From Colocasia esculenta (taxonomy: Eukaryota; Streptophyta; Magnoliopsida; Alismatales; Araceae), in contig CM024758.1 in the NCBI GenBank assembly GCA_014218235.1, positions 67,032,206-67,096,205 of the forward strand: 64,000 nucleotides of DNA, read 5' to 3'. The position numbers and the translations under genes were made by a program. Positions 46,101 to 58,960 of this stretch are shown here, one piece after another (the stretch's first letter is position 1; each line of letters opens with the position of its first letter). Under the pieces are notes generated by a model, which worked only from the letters and a program-made list of their open reading frames with translations, was not told the origin of the DNA and made no database searches.

Positions 46101-46244
46101 TTGGATATGTTTGGACCTTTTTGCCCTTATCACATGGCCATGGTTTTATACCATTTTACATCATGATTAGCAAATTTGTCCGTGCATAATTTCTTTATCA
46201 CCAAAATATCCAAAAGGATTTAATGAATATTTTTGGTGTCAACA

Positions 46245-48600
46245 ATCAACTTCATCCCTGGGTGGCTGAAATTTTATATTGAGCACCACTTTAGATCATT
46301 AGCTCTAGGGCATCAGAATATGTCCAGAATATCTGACAAACAATTAATTTGTTGTGTCTGGGTATCCAGGAGACACTTTAAGTGTTTCTAAGCATCATTT
46401 TCATACATCCTAATTCATGTTCACTCAAAACTTTTAGGTGCTTGGGTCATCTTTTCCTTGATCACATGAAAACTAGTAGCGTTAGTGGACTCGGAGGCTC
46501 CCTTCTAAATGCAGTGAGTCATAAAAGCCAAGATGGAGCTGAAATCCTTAACAAAGAGATGATAAATGTTGCTGGACAATGAAAACTACAAACATGCTGA
46601 CTTTAAGGCTTGGGTGAGTCAACCTCCTCATACACCCTCTTTGAAGACTAAAATCTTAGAAGAAATGTGGTAAGGGACCTCTTTAGGTTGGTGTAAAGGC
46701 TCTCTCTCTAAAGGGTGAGGCACACTTAATAAAGGTAATCTAAGTGATCCCCACAAACCTACTATTAGATATGGATATCATCGAACTACACAACCACAAA
46801 GATGTCCATGAATAGCCGTATGACCAAGGTCATCAACCTCGTCAAGATACTAAGATCATTTGATAAACTAAAAGGCATGATCAACCACTTGTAGAGACCA
46901 TTCTTCATTTTAAAGGCCTTCTTCCACACATGATGGTTGCCACTGTTCATACCAACATTGAAATAGTGTGGCTCCTACCATCAAGTCTCACATTGATCTA
47001 AGTGGGAGACAAGGAAATGGTATTTCACCATCATCTTGTTGATGGCACAATTGTCCACACATATCTTCCAAGTGCCATCCTTTTGGGAGTCAAAAGTGCT
47101 GGGTGCTGTGCATGGGCTTGTCCTCTCCCTATCAAATCCTTTCCTAATGCCAGGCTCAAGCTGCCTCTGTAACTCAGCATGCTCAGTGCAATTCAATTGA
47201 TAGTATGACAAGATGGGTAAAATGTATCCCTGGACCCAATGGCATATACAATTTCATGCATGGGAGGTAGGGCAATCAAGGAGGTCCTCAAGCTAAGGGC
47301 AAGAGAAATTCTCAAGGACTGCTCTCACAATTGGAACCCCATCCAAACCTCTTTCTCCATGGCTCCTGCCCTAATCAAGTGGAGATATGTCTTCTTAGCT
47401 GGTTTAATGATTTAATCAGCTCAATAGGCTCCTTGCAGTGAAGGATTTGATTTAATTTGTTTATCATTGTGTTTAAAGGTAGACAAGCTTGATCAACTGA
47501 AGAGGGTCATATCTCAGTCAAACCACCATAGCATACCCCAAATGGCATTGCCCACCTTCATACAAGAAAAATTACACAACACCTGATCATGATAGTACTG
47601 GAATCGAAGAGGGGCAAGGCACCTCTATTAGATCAGTATGGAGATGCATCTATACTTGAAAGGATCAATCGTTGTCAACCTCAGGTGGGAGACAATATTG
47701 AATATTGATGGAGATCACACTATGTAACTCCCGCTGTTAATGATGATCTTACAAACCTTTCCCACCATAGGGCACCATTCATCGCACTCCTAGGGCTAGA
47801 TTAAAACACATCTAACAACTCCTATCCTAGCACCATGCAAGAGATCAGAATGAACTCTACAAGATATCCTCTCAAAAACAACGAATAATCATCATAGTCT
47901 AAGATTCCTCAGCTAGTGTGATCAAACCTCCACCTCCCCGTGTTCATGGTAGATCTCAACATCTCACATCTGACCCACCTATGCGCTCTGGTCTAATCAG
48001 GCAGTAATTAGCGTAGTATCTGCATTCATGGCAACAAAAGACAATGTGCATGACCTCTGGATGACTCTCCTACCATGACTCTCTTTCCTCCATCATCTCA
48101 CCTCTAGAGTAGGTAGGGGAGCTAGGGTCTCATTTGGGGAGCAGGGGAAGCACTCAACCTCAAAATCTAAGGGGGCAGAACAGTTCAGAAACCACAAGGA
48201 TCAGGCAGGGTGTGAGCAGTTGAACAAGCTGAGGTTGTTGTTCTCAGGGATAATCTACATCTCAAATTAATAACTGACACAAAATGGTCTCACACAAACT
48301 AGATTGGAATGGGGATAAGATCATGGCACTATCCTCAGTAACATTGCATCTTTAGATAAATCATTAAATTTGGTCATATAATTGAACACCGCCAAGCAAC
48401 CTAGTGACAATTGCTATCACTAATCTAGCATCATGGTAGGTAAGAGGTTGGTAAATATTTCTCAATCAACTTCTTCATCTCCCATGGCCCAATCTGCTAC
48501 TCGCTCTGGGCAGCAAGAAGGCACTCTATGTTTAGCCAGTAGGTTTTGGCTTAACCTACAAGCTTTGTCTTTATGATTTAGACATTTTGCACCTTCAACA
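46245..48600 (-). pseudogene. Decayed Ty3/gypsy pol (RT region readable)
   Basis: The minus-strand stretch 46981-47211 reads CTEHAELQRQLEPGIRKGF and SQKDGTWKICVDNCAINKM, the N-terminal part of a chromovirus RT. Further down (about 46700-46940) KKAFKMKNGLYKWLIMPFSL and, with a stop in place of Y, FDDI can be read. Many substitutions and stops show that it is much older than families I-III and from another lineage (DGTWRMCVDSRAINK type). Upstream (47215-48600) only scraps such as LPPMHEIVYAIG are recognisable. Confidence 0.65.
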
Positions 48601-50765
48601 TATTGTATCACTCAAAATAATGGTCTATGCAAATGTTCAAATCAAGAGAGATACTCGGGTCAAGAGAACCATCAAAAATAGGGGACTCTACACAAACATT
48701 CAACAACACACAGTTGTTAAGATCAATGGCCTCATATAAAGGCCTCTCAACCAATTCACACTCTCCCTCAGTCCCTCACAACCTACATCAACTTTTTAAG
48801 CCTACAACCGCTGGGACTATGGAATACTCATGGATGTTTTCTTTCCTACACTGATATCCAGATCACAGGCCTCACAGTCCTATCTAAGCCATGACCTTTT
48901 CAATGGCCATCCTAATGGACTAGTCCATCTAATCTTAATGGTGACCTAAGTGACTGACCGACCCAGGCTACAAGGTCCCATAGAGACTCCGCAATGATAG
49001 GCTCCATTGTAGGTTCAAAAATAGAACTAACAAAGGTACTCAGTAACCAGACATTATGACATGCAATGATATGGTACAAAAAGGAAGATTATCAACCATC
49101 ATGTAAGCAGAAACATCACAAAAACATGGTATAGGACGATGTCAAGAAGCAGCACAAAATTGAACACTTGAGGTGCGGTGATTGGATAGTTCTTGATAGT
49201 GGTGGAGCTAGAAAGAAATTTAGAGAGGAGAGAAATACAAGTTTTTTGGAACCCTTCTTCGTGAGAGGGCACATCAATAAAAATGAGGGGGAACAATACA
49301 TGGAGAAAGGATGGTTCAAGGATAAATCCAAAAATTAAGGTGGGAAGGGGGTTAATTGCCCCTTTGACCCCCTGGCTTTGCCCCTGGTTTGCCAAGGCAG
49401 CAAATGTGTATCCTGGGATCTTGTGACCATGGCTATGTAGGTGGAGGAGAAAAAGGATGGTGAAGGAAGAAGCATCAAATGCTCACCCTCATGGCTTTTA
49501 ACCAACAAATGAAAAGGTTGAGTTTGAAAACAGAAAATTAGATAAAATGAAAGAACAAAGAATAAAACAGAAGGGCTCCTGTGGATCTCCAAGGAACCTC
49601 CGATGGTGACAAGGAGAGGGGAAATAAGTAACTGGAAGGGTGAGAGGAGTGCTATAACTGTGGGGAGATGAGGGAAAAGACAAATAGAGAAGGGGAAAGC
49701 AACTAGGGGGCCTGCAACATCTATGGGATTAAAGTAAATGGGAAAGAAGAGAGGGAGCCTATTATCATCCAGTGGTAAAAGGAAAAGGGATGATGAGAGA
49801 TGGAAGGAAAGACAGGGGTACTAATGCTCCCAGCATCAAAATGGAAGAAAAAAATAATAAGAAAAGAGGTAAGGAAAAGGAAGAAAAGGGGGAAGAGGAA
49901 GAAGGGGAGAAAGAAGCAGGCAGATCGAGGAAGAAGATGGCTGCTAGCAGTATATACTCTGAGGACACAGTGGGCTTGCAGCAGCAATGCTGCAATGGTT
50001 CTCTCACCCAACCCTTATGAGCTCCTCCGCATGAGGTGGTGGCTGCTCTAGGGTTTCCCTCTTACAGAAATAAAGCTCTATTCATTGATTCATTTGCTTC
50101 CAAAGGAGTACAAAAGGGTCCATTGTAAAGGGAGCAAAAGTAACAAAAATAACAAACAAAAAATATGGAAGATAACCTTGGACCTTAAAGTAGAGCCTAA
50201 AAGAAAACTGTAAGTACGTAATACATGTAAAAATGACTGCCATTAAATCGCCATCATGTCTGATGGTAATGAAACCAAACTGTTGACATGGCCAATTCAA
50301 CTCCCACATAAAAATCCATGTCATCTTAGCATGTACCTATTGATGTTCATGCCTGAAATTCCAACCTGTGCATATTTTACTATCAATATATCCTTTGGAA
50401 TGATCTACCAAAAAAGGAACTATTCATTGAAGATAAAAAATGTGGAAGGACTGAAAAAGGGTCATTAAATTAATGAGTCTCGAAGTGACATTTTACCCAG
50501 TATAGAAAGGAACAAGTAGATTTTTCTCTTTTCATAGTGAAGTACCAAGTGACATAATCATAATGAATACAAAGCATTTACTACTTCAATCTACTTTCTG
50601 GACACAGCTTAAGGCTATGAATCCCATCTTTTGAAAATCTAATGATGATAAAATTCCAGAAAGCAGCATGAATGATATGGTCCAGTGAAAGTCCACTTGG
50701 GTTTTATTTGTGACTACTATTTGATGAATGGTGGGTCTCTTTAATGACCATATAGAATAATCCAC
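48601..50765. other. Unassigned sequence, possibly rest of the decayed element
   Basis: No protein domain recognised on either strand. 49640-49940 is purine-rich on the plus strand and yields low-complexity Lys/Glu or Phe/Ser ORFs. 50030-50330 and 50465-50765 hold nothing I can identify. It ends where homology to base 1 of the window begins. Confidence 0.4.
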
Positions 50766-51355
50766 TTTCAAAACAAAAAAAGAAAGTTGATGAAGGGTGA
50801 AAAATCATTAGTCAGCAGCTTCTACACTGTCTAATCCAAGGAAACAGGTTCCACCACTCCACCACACAGTTAAGCTCACAATTCTATGTAATTCCTTCAG
50901 CTTGTGAATATCAACACTCTGACGGATAAACCCACTATGCAGCATGAACACAAGATGTCAAGCATGCTCATACTCGAACCATTGTTTTCTATTATGTACA
51001 GAATCTAAAGATGTCAGTACCAGATTTACAATGTATGCTTACACGTGCACTAAAAATTCTTGTACATATTGTTGTTTGTGTAAGATAAACAAATGCTTCA
51101 AACACAAGGAAATTTCTGACGTCAGCAAAAATTTTGAGTCTTCTAGACATGGATCATTTGTGATATCGGTTCCATTACCCAACAAGTTGTTCGCAAGGAA
51201 ATTTTTCCTACGTTTATACGTTGGCAGGACCAAGCCCATCGTTAGATAATACAATGTACAGATGCATTAGCATTTTACAACTTGACATTCCAATTAGTTA
51301 TAATCTCTCGTAGGATAAACATATGCACCGCCAAGGGCAGAAATCGATAACTCAC

Positions 51356-51586
51356 CAAGAACAGCAATTGGGCGACGGTGGCCTGAACAAGCTGCTGAAG
51401 CAAGACACCCTTCACAACAGAGGACATTGGGACAAGGTTCTTCTGCTCTTCTTCCTTTCTTGTGTGCAACCTGTAGTCGTCCAGGGGTGGCAGGAGTTGG
51501 TACATACCCGCGTAGACCCAGTAGACCACGATCGGCGCAAAAGTACCCATCGCCTCGTCACTCACATACCCTTCCCAGAAAACCAT
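51356..51586 (-). CDS. SBH: Sphinganine C4-monooxygenase exon 1, intact copy
   Basis: 231 bp, 77 codons, phase 0, from ATG at 51586 to a consensus donor (minus G|GTGAGT). It reads MVFWEGYVSDEAMGTFAPIV, then a hydrophobic segment, YRLHT, KNLV, and SSVVKGVLLQQLVQATV, matching the N-terminal region of plant SBH, which contains the first membrane span. Known function: C4-hydroxylation of dihydrosphingosine at the ER. No downstream exon with the histidine boxes lies between here and 46 kb, where retrotransposon DNA begins, so either intron 1 is very long or this copy is truncated. The start is chosen by similarity; an internal Met (codon 13) is less likely. Confidence 0.78.
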
Positions 51587-52370
51587 CTTTTTGTGGTGTC
51601 AAACAGAAACAAAGAACGAATGGGGGCACAACGTAGGCCAAAAGGTTTCACAATACCCATGACAAGAATGCCCGAAAAAAGGAGATTTTTCGCACAAATG
51701 GCCAAATGAAGAAGCCATAATTTGGCGAGAAACGAAGAAACCACGTAGAAATCCAAACCTAATGGGGGATCCAACCATAACTTAAAAGCCCACTCCCTCT
51801 GTTGTGGGAGTCAATGTGACGTTTTTCGGCGAAATGTGAGAACCCAGAAGCAGATCCACAGCACCTAGGGTTCTTGTTCAAATGGCGTCATGAGAGAAGA
51901 AATGGGACCAAGCGGGAGAGGTGGAATTCGCTGGAATTCTGTCGTGCCAAATGGCAATGTGTAGATCGAAAGGCGGCGCTTTTCACCACAAGAACACGAT
52001 TCCGGTTCGGATGCCCCCAGAAACTGCATCACCCCTTACGGATCTGGGGGAGAACGTGCAAAGAGATATTTTCTAGGGTTTCGCAGCTGCAAAACAGCTG
52101 CGCATTTTGCTTTTTTTTCACCCTCTTCGGGTATTCTGTCTCCAAACTTCCCCGGAGCTCTCTTTCCTTCTCTCTCTCTCTCTCTTGCCACGCAAGCTAG
52201 AAAAGGGATCCGGAATCCATTATGGAACGAGCATCACCGAGGGTGCAGTGAGCCCATTATGGACCTCCGTCCTGTCCAAACAAAAAGAGCCGGTACCGTG
52301 CATCACCATATATTAATTACACTTTTAAATATATTTTTGTACATGTGGCAGCTTGCATGGCACTACACAG
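51587..52370 (-). promoter_or_regulatory. Upstream region of SBH exon 1, right copy
   Basis: Collinear with 823-1608, with scattered small indels. Same pyrimidine tract at about 52160-52190. No core promoter element fixed. Confidence 0.35.
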
Positions 52371-52610
52371 GATGGCATGCCACTGAGTTCGATTCCTGGG
52401 GGGGGGGATTTATCTGATTTACATGCAATCCTCGAGGCATGTAGATCTAGAGTTTTTTCGGTCAGTGGGGTAAGGGCAATACGGATACACGGAAAGTAAG
52501 AGCTGCCAAGTCCTAACCTTGGAGTTCACGAACACTAATCTTTGAGTCCACAAAATCATACGGGGCGAGATTTCCTCGTTATCAAAAAAAAAAAAGATGG
52601 CATGCCACTG
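52371..52610 (+). mobile_element. SINE-like retroposon, right copy
   Basis: GATGGCATGCCACTG at 52371-52385 and 52596-52610 bracket a 210-bp body with B-box-like GTTCGATTCC and a terminal A run. Orthologous to 1609-1846. Confidence 0.8.
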
Positions 52611-53120
52611 CATCAGCCCCGTCGGTGGTGGCCAGTGGAAACCGACGGCAAACAACAATCAGTAACAACCAATGACGACAAGTGACGATCGGCGATTACC
52701 AATGAGGATGACAATGATCGATAGAAGCAGGTTGTGTGTGCTAATAAGAAAAAGGAAATGCTAGGTATCTGACTGAACGGGTATAATTAATGTGCTAGAA
52801 TCGCCAGGTGACTTGAGATTGGTTGCATTTAAGGTTGGCCATGTAGGTTTCCCTTGCGTCATGGCCGCTTGCGCGCGCACATTTTTTTAGGCAGGCCATC
52901 ATGACCCACAGCAGTTACGTAAAGGCATATTTCACTATTCCACTTTTACCCTTCCCGCTGCTCACATCTTTGAATGGATGGAACCTCATCTCCTCCGTCA
53001 TTTTGCATCTATCAATTGAGGCTGGCAGACATCATGTCTCATTGAAGAGAAGCCCCAATTCTATTGTGCAGTGGCATCGTCTCCATTCACCAAACGGAGA
53101 ACAAGCCTGCAAAATCTTCC
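52611..53120. other. Unassigned sequence, right copy
   Basis: Collinear with 1847-2375. No gene recognised. It ends at a 13-bp deletion that removes the TGTTGAC start of the following LTR fragment. Confidence 0.5.
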
Positions 53121-54444
53121 TCTTTTATCTCCTTAGAATATATATTTTGGTGATAACGAAAACTCTGATTATATGTATTTAGTAATAATAAAAAATTTCA
53201 TGATAATTGTACTCATGCATGTTCATACACATCATCAAAAGCTCCCTCAGAGCATCTTTTCTCTGATGACTTGTCGACAATGAACTTTCATGTGTCGATA
53301 GACTTAGATATGTGTCGACACATGATGAATATGTGTCAACCTGTGAACATCATGTGTTGACACATGCTTGTATGTTCATACTTGTTATCTTCCTTTTAAG
53401 TTCCTCTATATGAACATTGTCAATACCTAGCTTTATTATGAGATTAATATATAATTTTCATTAAGCATGTCAACAGGATAAATAGGTCTTTTTATCACTC
53501 CAAAGCTTCATCACTGTAAGTATTTATCAAACATTGTCAACATGTTCTTTATACTATTTCAAATGTTAACTTATTGCATTTAATCCAAGAGAACATTTTT
53601 GTCCAGTTCATATCGATTAATGTTATGAGAAGTTGAAGTTACATATCGATCACTATTGAAGTGTTTCAATTATTGAAGACTTGGCCAGTTGAAGTGCAAG
53701 TCAAAGTCTGCAATCGATTATTGAAGCAGTTTCATTCTGATTGGTGTGTATTCCAATTGAAGAATAGTTTCATATTGATTGCTGTTATACTCTTTCGATT
53801 AGTGTTATTTGTTCTGATTACTGAATATTTGCCTTCTTATTCTATCGATTAATGATCACCATTTAGATTAGTGACCAATCTCATTCTGATTATTGAACAA
53901 TTACTTTACCTCATTTTGATTAGTGATATTCTCTCAGCGATTATTGAATACCAGTCAAATATTATTCCAATTAGTGTTCACTTAACCTATTAGCTATTGA
54001 TTAATGAATACTTGCGATATAATATTTTGATTAGTGTATTTTTTGTCTTATTCACTTTGATTAGTGATGTAACTCATTCTAATTAATGTTAAAGTACATT
54101 GATTGGTGTTATAAGTGTTCAGTACTTATATTTTACCATCGATTGATGACTATTCTGCTCATGGACTATCGATTATTGAAGTCTTTCATTAACTTAAAGA
54201 CTTGTCTACATCGATTATTCAGTAAATTTCCTATGGTGCCCAAATCAGCTTCATTTCAAATTTGATTTTCATGATTTACGAGAGATCTCTACGTATCTAA
54301 ACCTCGTAACTTGAATACTGTAGCTTATACTTTTTCAGGCCTAACCTCACACCTTATGCACGTTACTAGAAGTTCTCTCTTTCTTTTCAGACAAAAAAGA
54401 AGCTACTGGAATAGCATGTTGTCAGCAAGAATTGTGGTCTTCTG
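53121..54444 (+). repeat. Truncated Sirevirus-like LTR, right copy
   Basis: Collinear with 2376-3697: TATTTTGGTGATAAC near the start, TGTGTCGACACATG variants at about 53270-53365, and the CGATTAGTG array at about 53605-54225. The site occupied by the solo LTR on the left is uninterrupted here (TTCTG at 54440-54444). Confidence 0.55.
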
Positions 54445-54717
54445 CTGCAGATATATGGGTGTTAACTGACACCTGATCTATCACGCCCCGATGCGGAATA
54501 TCAAACGTGAGGCAGTTGCAAGTAAGCGAGTATAGAGCATATAATAAACATCAACCATTGAACAAAGAATAAACACTAAAGCAAATATATTTCATTACTA
54601 ATTCTTCAAATGTCTATTACAACCATTAATATTAGAGCCATTCTATAGGGCCCAATTGTCATCATTACATTAAATGGAAGTAAAAGGACTAAACTAAGAC
54701 TCTAACATAATACTAAT
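54445..54717 (-). repeat. Possible LTR-end fragment, right copy
   Basis: Counterpart of 5581-5854, with TATCACGCCCCGATGCGG near 54479. Confidence 0.35.
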
Positions 54718-57488
54718 TGTAAGGCCCTCGAATTTTGTTCATATTATGCTTATTTGATTTTGTGCATATTATAATTATTTAATTACTTACGTGCATATGT
54801 ATATATATGTTTATTTCTGTACATATAATGTATTTATTTAAATGTGCATATAGTATTTAACTATTGATGTGCATATTGTATTTATCTATCTATTCTATGC
54901 ATGTATGTTTATTAATATTTATGTTTTCCTCTGAAATCCTGTTAACGTCAACATCCTTGACGTTAAGGGCATTTGACGGCAACTTGTGTGCTGTTGACTG
55001 GATGGCTTCGGGAGATAGACGTCCAGATCGATGGACGCTGACTCCCTATTAACGACAGCAAAGTGGCCGTTTACTTCCCCAGTTATGTTGCGATTCTAAA
55101 TTTGAAAACGGTTGTGTTTTCTCCGGGTTCTTGATTAGGAAACCCCCCCAACGGTAGGAAACCTAATCCGAAGCGTACCCCGACCACTAGCCCTATAAAA
55201 CCTAGTGTTTTTTCTTAGATTAAAACCTTTGGGTTGAGAGGAAAGCTAGGGTTTTCTTGTGGGAGAAACCAAACTTTTGCAAGGCTTGATCCGGTAATTT
55301 TGAGCTTCTTCCGACGATCTACTTCGACTGGGAGGTGCTCCTGACATTGAGGAATCTTCCCCGACTCCGGAGATCCATCTGCGCAAGCTTGAAGACCAGA
55401 TTTGGGAGGGGAATCTGCACCTTCTTGGCTTGGCTGAGGAGGGCTTCTTCGACAAAATTTGGTCTTCTTAGATTTTATTCTAGGCAAGTAATCGAGGGGT
55501 ATCATCCCTAGACATGTTCCCTAGGTCCTAGTAATTTTTTCGGATTTTATTTGTGTCCTAGAACCCCCAATTCACCTTTTTATTTGAGTTCGGTCTGCAC
55601 TTCTGCAGACAGGAGGTTGACGGCAACCTTGTTGCCGCCAAGTTCTTGAGTTGATGGCAGCATTCTGTGTCGTTAACCCATGTTGACGGCAAGGCCCTTG
55701 CCTCCAAATTCATCTGTTTTCACAGAACCTTGTTTGTCATATCTGTGTGATAAACTTCAGACTTTTGGATGTATGCACATGCTGTAAAAATTAAGGTTTA
55801 TCAGGTATGGTCTGTAGGTCATATCATGAGGTTCTGTCAAAATTCTGAGCATGATATTATTTAGTATAATTTATGTATTTAAAAAATAAGCATGTTATGA
55901 CTATGTTTAATTCTGAATAAATCGTTTTATTGCTTGTTAGGGTTTTAGAAAATTTCCATTATCTTAGGGTTACTGTTTTTAGGTTTTAGAGCTGTTAGAA
56001 CTGACTGTTTTACTGTATACCATGTTAAAGTGAATATTTTATCAAATTGCGTGGAATCTGTTTAAATTGTTAAAATAAGTTTTACTGTTACGAAAAATCT
56101 AAAAAATTACACATGTGACATATTACCTGTATGAAATCTGTGATTAAAATTTGATAATGTTTTGATGCCAGTAAGTACTATTTGTATTTTTAAAAGGGGA
56201 TTTAATCTATGATAAGTGTGTTTAATTTAAATCATGTAATTTCAAGAGACTTGCAACATGTTAGGGTACTGTTATGTTTAATTTAACACTGTGGAACAAT
56301 CATACTGAGTTCTTTAAACTGAAACATGTATATTTGCTTAAAGTGCATGTGAATTAGTTAAATAGTGCATGAGAATAGTGTAAACCATGTAATTAAGTGT
56401 TAATGTGAAATATGTGCCGAAATTGACATTGCTACCATAGAAGGCTATGGAGTCGTACTGTAGAAAAGTTCCTATGGGAAGGCTCATTGTGTATGTGATA
56501 TCCTATGGGCATCAGGATGAAATCCTAGAGGTGGACAAGTACCACTGGTTAGGGTGGAGAGGGCTTCTCCCGGTTCTGCACAGTTACCAAGATTCGTCAC
56601 TATATTGTCTAGGTGATGGGTATGTGTTATGTGAATGTGTGTCCTTCTTTATGGTGGTTCGGACTATGTGTCATGGTAATTAAGTGTAAAAGTGTGAAAA
56701 ATGTGAATATGTGCAATGTGAACATGTGATAATGATATGTGAATGTGTTAGCATGTGAAAAGATGTGAAATCATGTGAATGAAATTTATTTATGTTAAAA
56801 CAACAAGCTAAAGATGTGAATATGTGCCATAAAAGCATGAGAAAAATGTTAGATACCATGCTAGGTTTTGTTATCTTATGCTAATTTCCATGCTTTATTT
56901 GTTTAAGAATATGATTGATATGAGTTGTGATTAGCAACATGAATCAAGTTGGTTATCATGTGTAGAAAGCATGTATAGGTTGTTTTTATTAATTGTCATA
57001 AAGTATGTGCCATGTATTTCTTTTATTATTTAAAAGAATAGCATGTGTGTGATATGTGTAAGGATGTACCTTTAGATTGCTTGCTGGGTCTTGTTGAAAG
57101 ACTCATACTTGTTTTAACATACAGGTGAGACAGGTGTCCCCGTACTTGAGGAGGACATAGTGAGGAGCGACTCCGAGCGCGAGGAGTAGCTGCTTTTGTG
57201 GAGATTGCTGCTTAGTTGATTTATTTCATTAGTATGTGAATAATGTCATTATATTTTTCACATGGACTTGTATAATTATGGACATTGTTATTTCCTTATT
57301 GCTATATAGATTGTGGAATATGTGAATGATGATGGAATAAGAATGTTTTACATTTCCGCTATACTTCCTTTGTTATTTATGTACATCTCGACTTATTATG
57401 TTGTGTTGGGTAAATGTCCCATTGTGACGGCGCCCTTTGTATCGATGTGGATTGATATAATCATACTGATATAAAGAGGGTTGTTGCA
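54718..57488 (+). repeat. Family III LTR, right copy, uninterrupted
   Basis: 2,771 bp, TGTAAGGCCC...GGTTGTTGCA. It has the single GATAC (56852-56856) that marks the empty target of the family I element, TATAAAA at 55194-55200, and the GACGGCAA dyads. Confidence 0.88.
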
Positions 57489-57492
57489 GAGA

Positions 57493-58040
57493 TTGGGCAC
57501 GAAACTCAATTTCAGCACTGCCTTCCACCCACAAACGGATGGACAGATAGAAAGAACAAACCAGATAGTGGAAGACATGATACGTGCATGCACTATAGAT
57601 TTTGAGGGGTATTGGAATGAGCAGCTATCCCTGATTGAATTCGCCTACAACAATAGCTATCAGACGAGCATTAAGATGGCACCATTCGAAGCACTGTACG
57701 CAGAAGCTACAGATCACAGGTGTGCTGAAATGAGGTAGGAGAATAGCAATGGCTGGGACCAGACATGGTGCAGAGCACTAGCAGGGATATACAGATTATC
57801 CGAGACAGGATTAAGATAGCTCAGTCCAGGCAGAAGAGCTATGCTGATAAGAGAAGAAGGGATTTAGAATTTCAAACTGGAGATCATGTAATGTTGAAAG
57901 TATCCCCGACCCGAGGATTTCAAAGGTTTGGGATGAAAGGTAAGCTAAGACCAAGATTCATAGGTCCATTTGAGGTCTTGGATAGAGTTGGCGAGGTGGT
58001 GTACCGACTAGCAATACCTCCCCAGTTCTCCACCGTACAT
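57493..58040 (+). pseudogene. Ty3/gypsy integrase fragment
   Basis: Starts inside the core with LGTKLNFSTAFHPQTDGQIE (the catalytic E is in GQIERTNQ) and continues through EFAYNNSYQTSIKMAPFEAL. After a frame change at about 57700-57765 it reads RQKSYADKRRRDLEF, SPTRGFQRFG, RPRFIGPFEVL and YRLAIPPQF, and stops abruptly at 58040. It is close to but distinct from the family II integrase. It is joined to the family III LTR at the shared bases GAGATTGG and lacks the first two catalytic Asp, so it cannot be functional. Confidence 0.88.
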
Positions 58041-58960
58041 AACATCTCCTCTCTTCCGCCCTCGCTTCATCTCGTGCTCATTCCAGAGAGGAGAGGGGGA
58101 AGGGCGCACCACCCATGGCTGCGGCGGAAGCGGAGGCACAGTACAAACTGGAGCACGACGACTCCGACCTCTTTGAGATCTACAACTCAACGAAACCCAG
58201 GAGATAGGCACGACAACCTACTCCACAGACCACTTGTGAATTTAGCAAATTCACAAGCCCTTGAGCACTACGTCTCAAGCACTAGAGCACAACGGCTCCA
58301 AACCAGAGTACAAAGTACTCAAACCTCTGGATCACAATAGATCCAAGTTCTACTAGAACAAGCACACTTAGAGTATAGATCCTCTAGCACGATCTATCTC
58401 AGTACAATAGAAATGGTAGAGACAAATAGAGTTGGGAGATCTGTGTAGAACACACACAGATTCCCCAGAGAATTTAACACTCTGACCAAGTACAGACTCG
58501 GCTGGATCTCCTTCTGGACCAGCACAGCTGCAATCACGAGCTCCTTCTCTTCTTCTCCTTCTTCTTATCCTTATTCTTCTCCTTCTTCTTCCCTTGGCGG
58601 CGCTGCTCTGCTCCTCTGGATGCAGATCCCTTTTTCCCGCTCTTCTTGCCCTCTTCCAGAATGCTCTTGGCTTGCTCTTGCGTGGGATCCTTTGGAGTAC
58701 AAGAAACATGGGTATTTATAGCCCCATATGTCATAAGGAGCCTTGGGGTACGTGGGCACAAAAACCCAGGTCAAATCCCTTAATTCCCAAGCAGCCACGT
58801 GTCTAGAGAAATTCACGTTTTTGCGTTTCAGCCGGAGTGTGTCGACACTACCATTGAGTGTGTCGACACTTCTTCATGCTTTTGATCACATCTTTCTTCT
58901 TTTGCAAGGCCACCCTGTAGAAGTTGTAATTGAATATCCTCCTCCACAATCTATCTTCTA
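58041..58960 (-). repeat. Sirevirus-like LTR fragment, minus orientation
   Basis: On the minus strand: GTGTCGACAC twice (about 58839-58870), TATAAATA at 58713-58720 in the context GGGGCTATAAATACCC, then a purine-rich R region and U5-like GGAGTCGTCGTGCTC and related words (58150-58320), the order seen in the intact LTR 60141-61795. Both ends are truncated. Confidence 0.65.
58713..58720 (-). promoter_or_regulatory. TATA box of the minus LTR fragment
   Basis: TATAAATA on the minus strand, about 120 bp downstream of the GTGTCGACAC pair in element orientation. Confidence 0.6.

Larger units (their letters stand above)
43906..46244 (-). repeat. Sirevirus-like LTR, minus orientation, with three arrays
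   Basis: On the minus strand it starts TGTTGACACC at 46244, with TATTTTGGTGATAA about 35 bp in, the copia-type LTR start seen elsewhere here. A minus-strand TATAAAA is at 45046-45052. Between them lie a TTTCTGGAATTT-type array and the CCGGTTGG array; downstream lie a pyrimidine-rich R region and a CAATTTTC array. The 3' end is not resolved. The 236-codon plus-strand ORF at 44743-45453 runs through promoter and array and is not a gene. Confidence 0.5.

Noticed and set aside
49721..50011. Phe/Ser-rich minus ORFs and Lys/Glu-rich plus ORFs
   Set aside because: Products of a purine-rich low-complexity stretch open in several frames.
58115..58207. Short GC-rich ORF (MAAAEAEAQYKLEHDDSDLF start) that looks like a captured host first exon
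   Set aside because: Its middle is antisense to GGAGTCGTCGTGCTC, a repeat word of the copia LTR, and it lies in the minus-oriented LTR fragment; a host origin cannot be supported.
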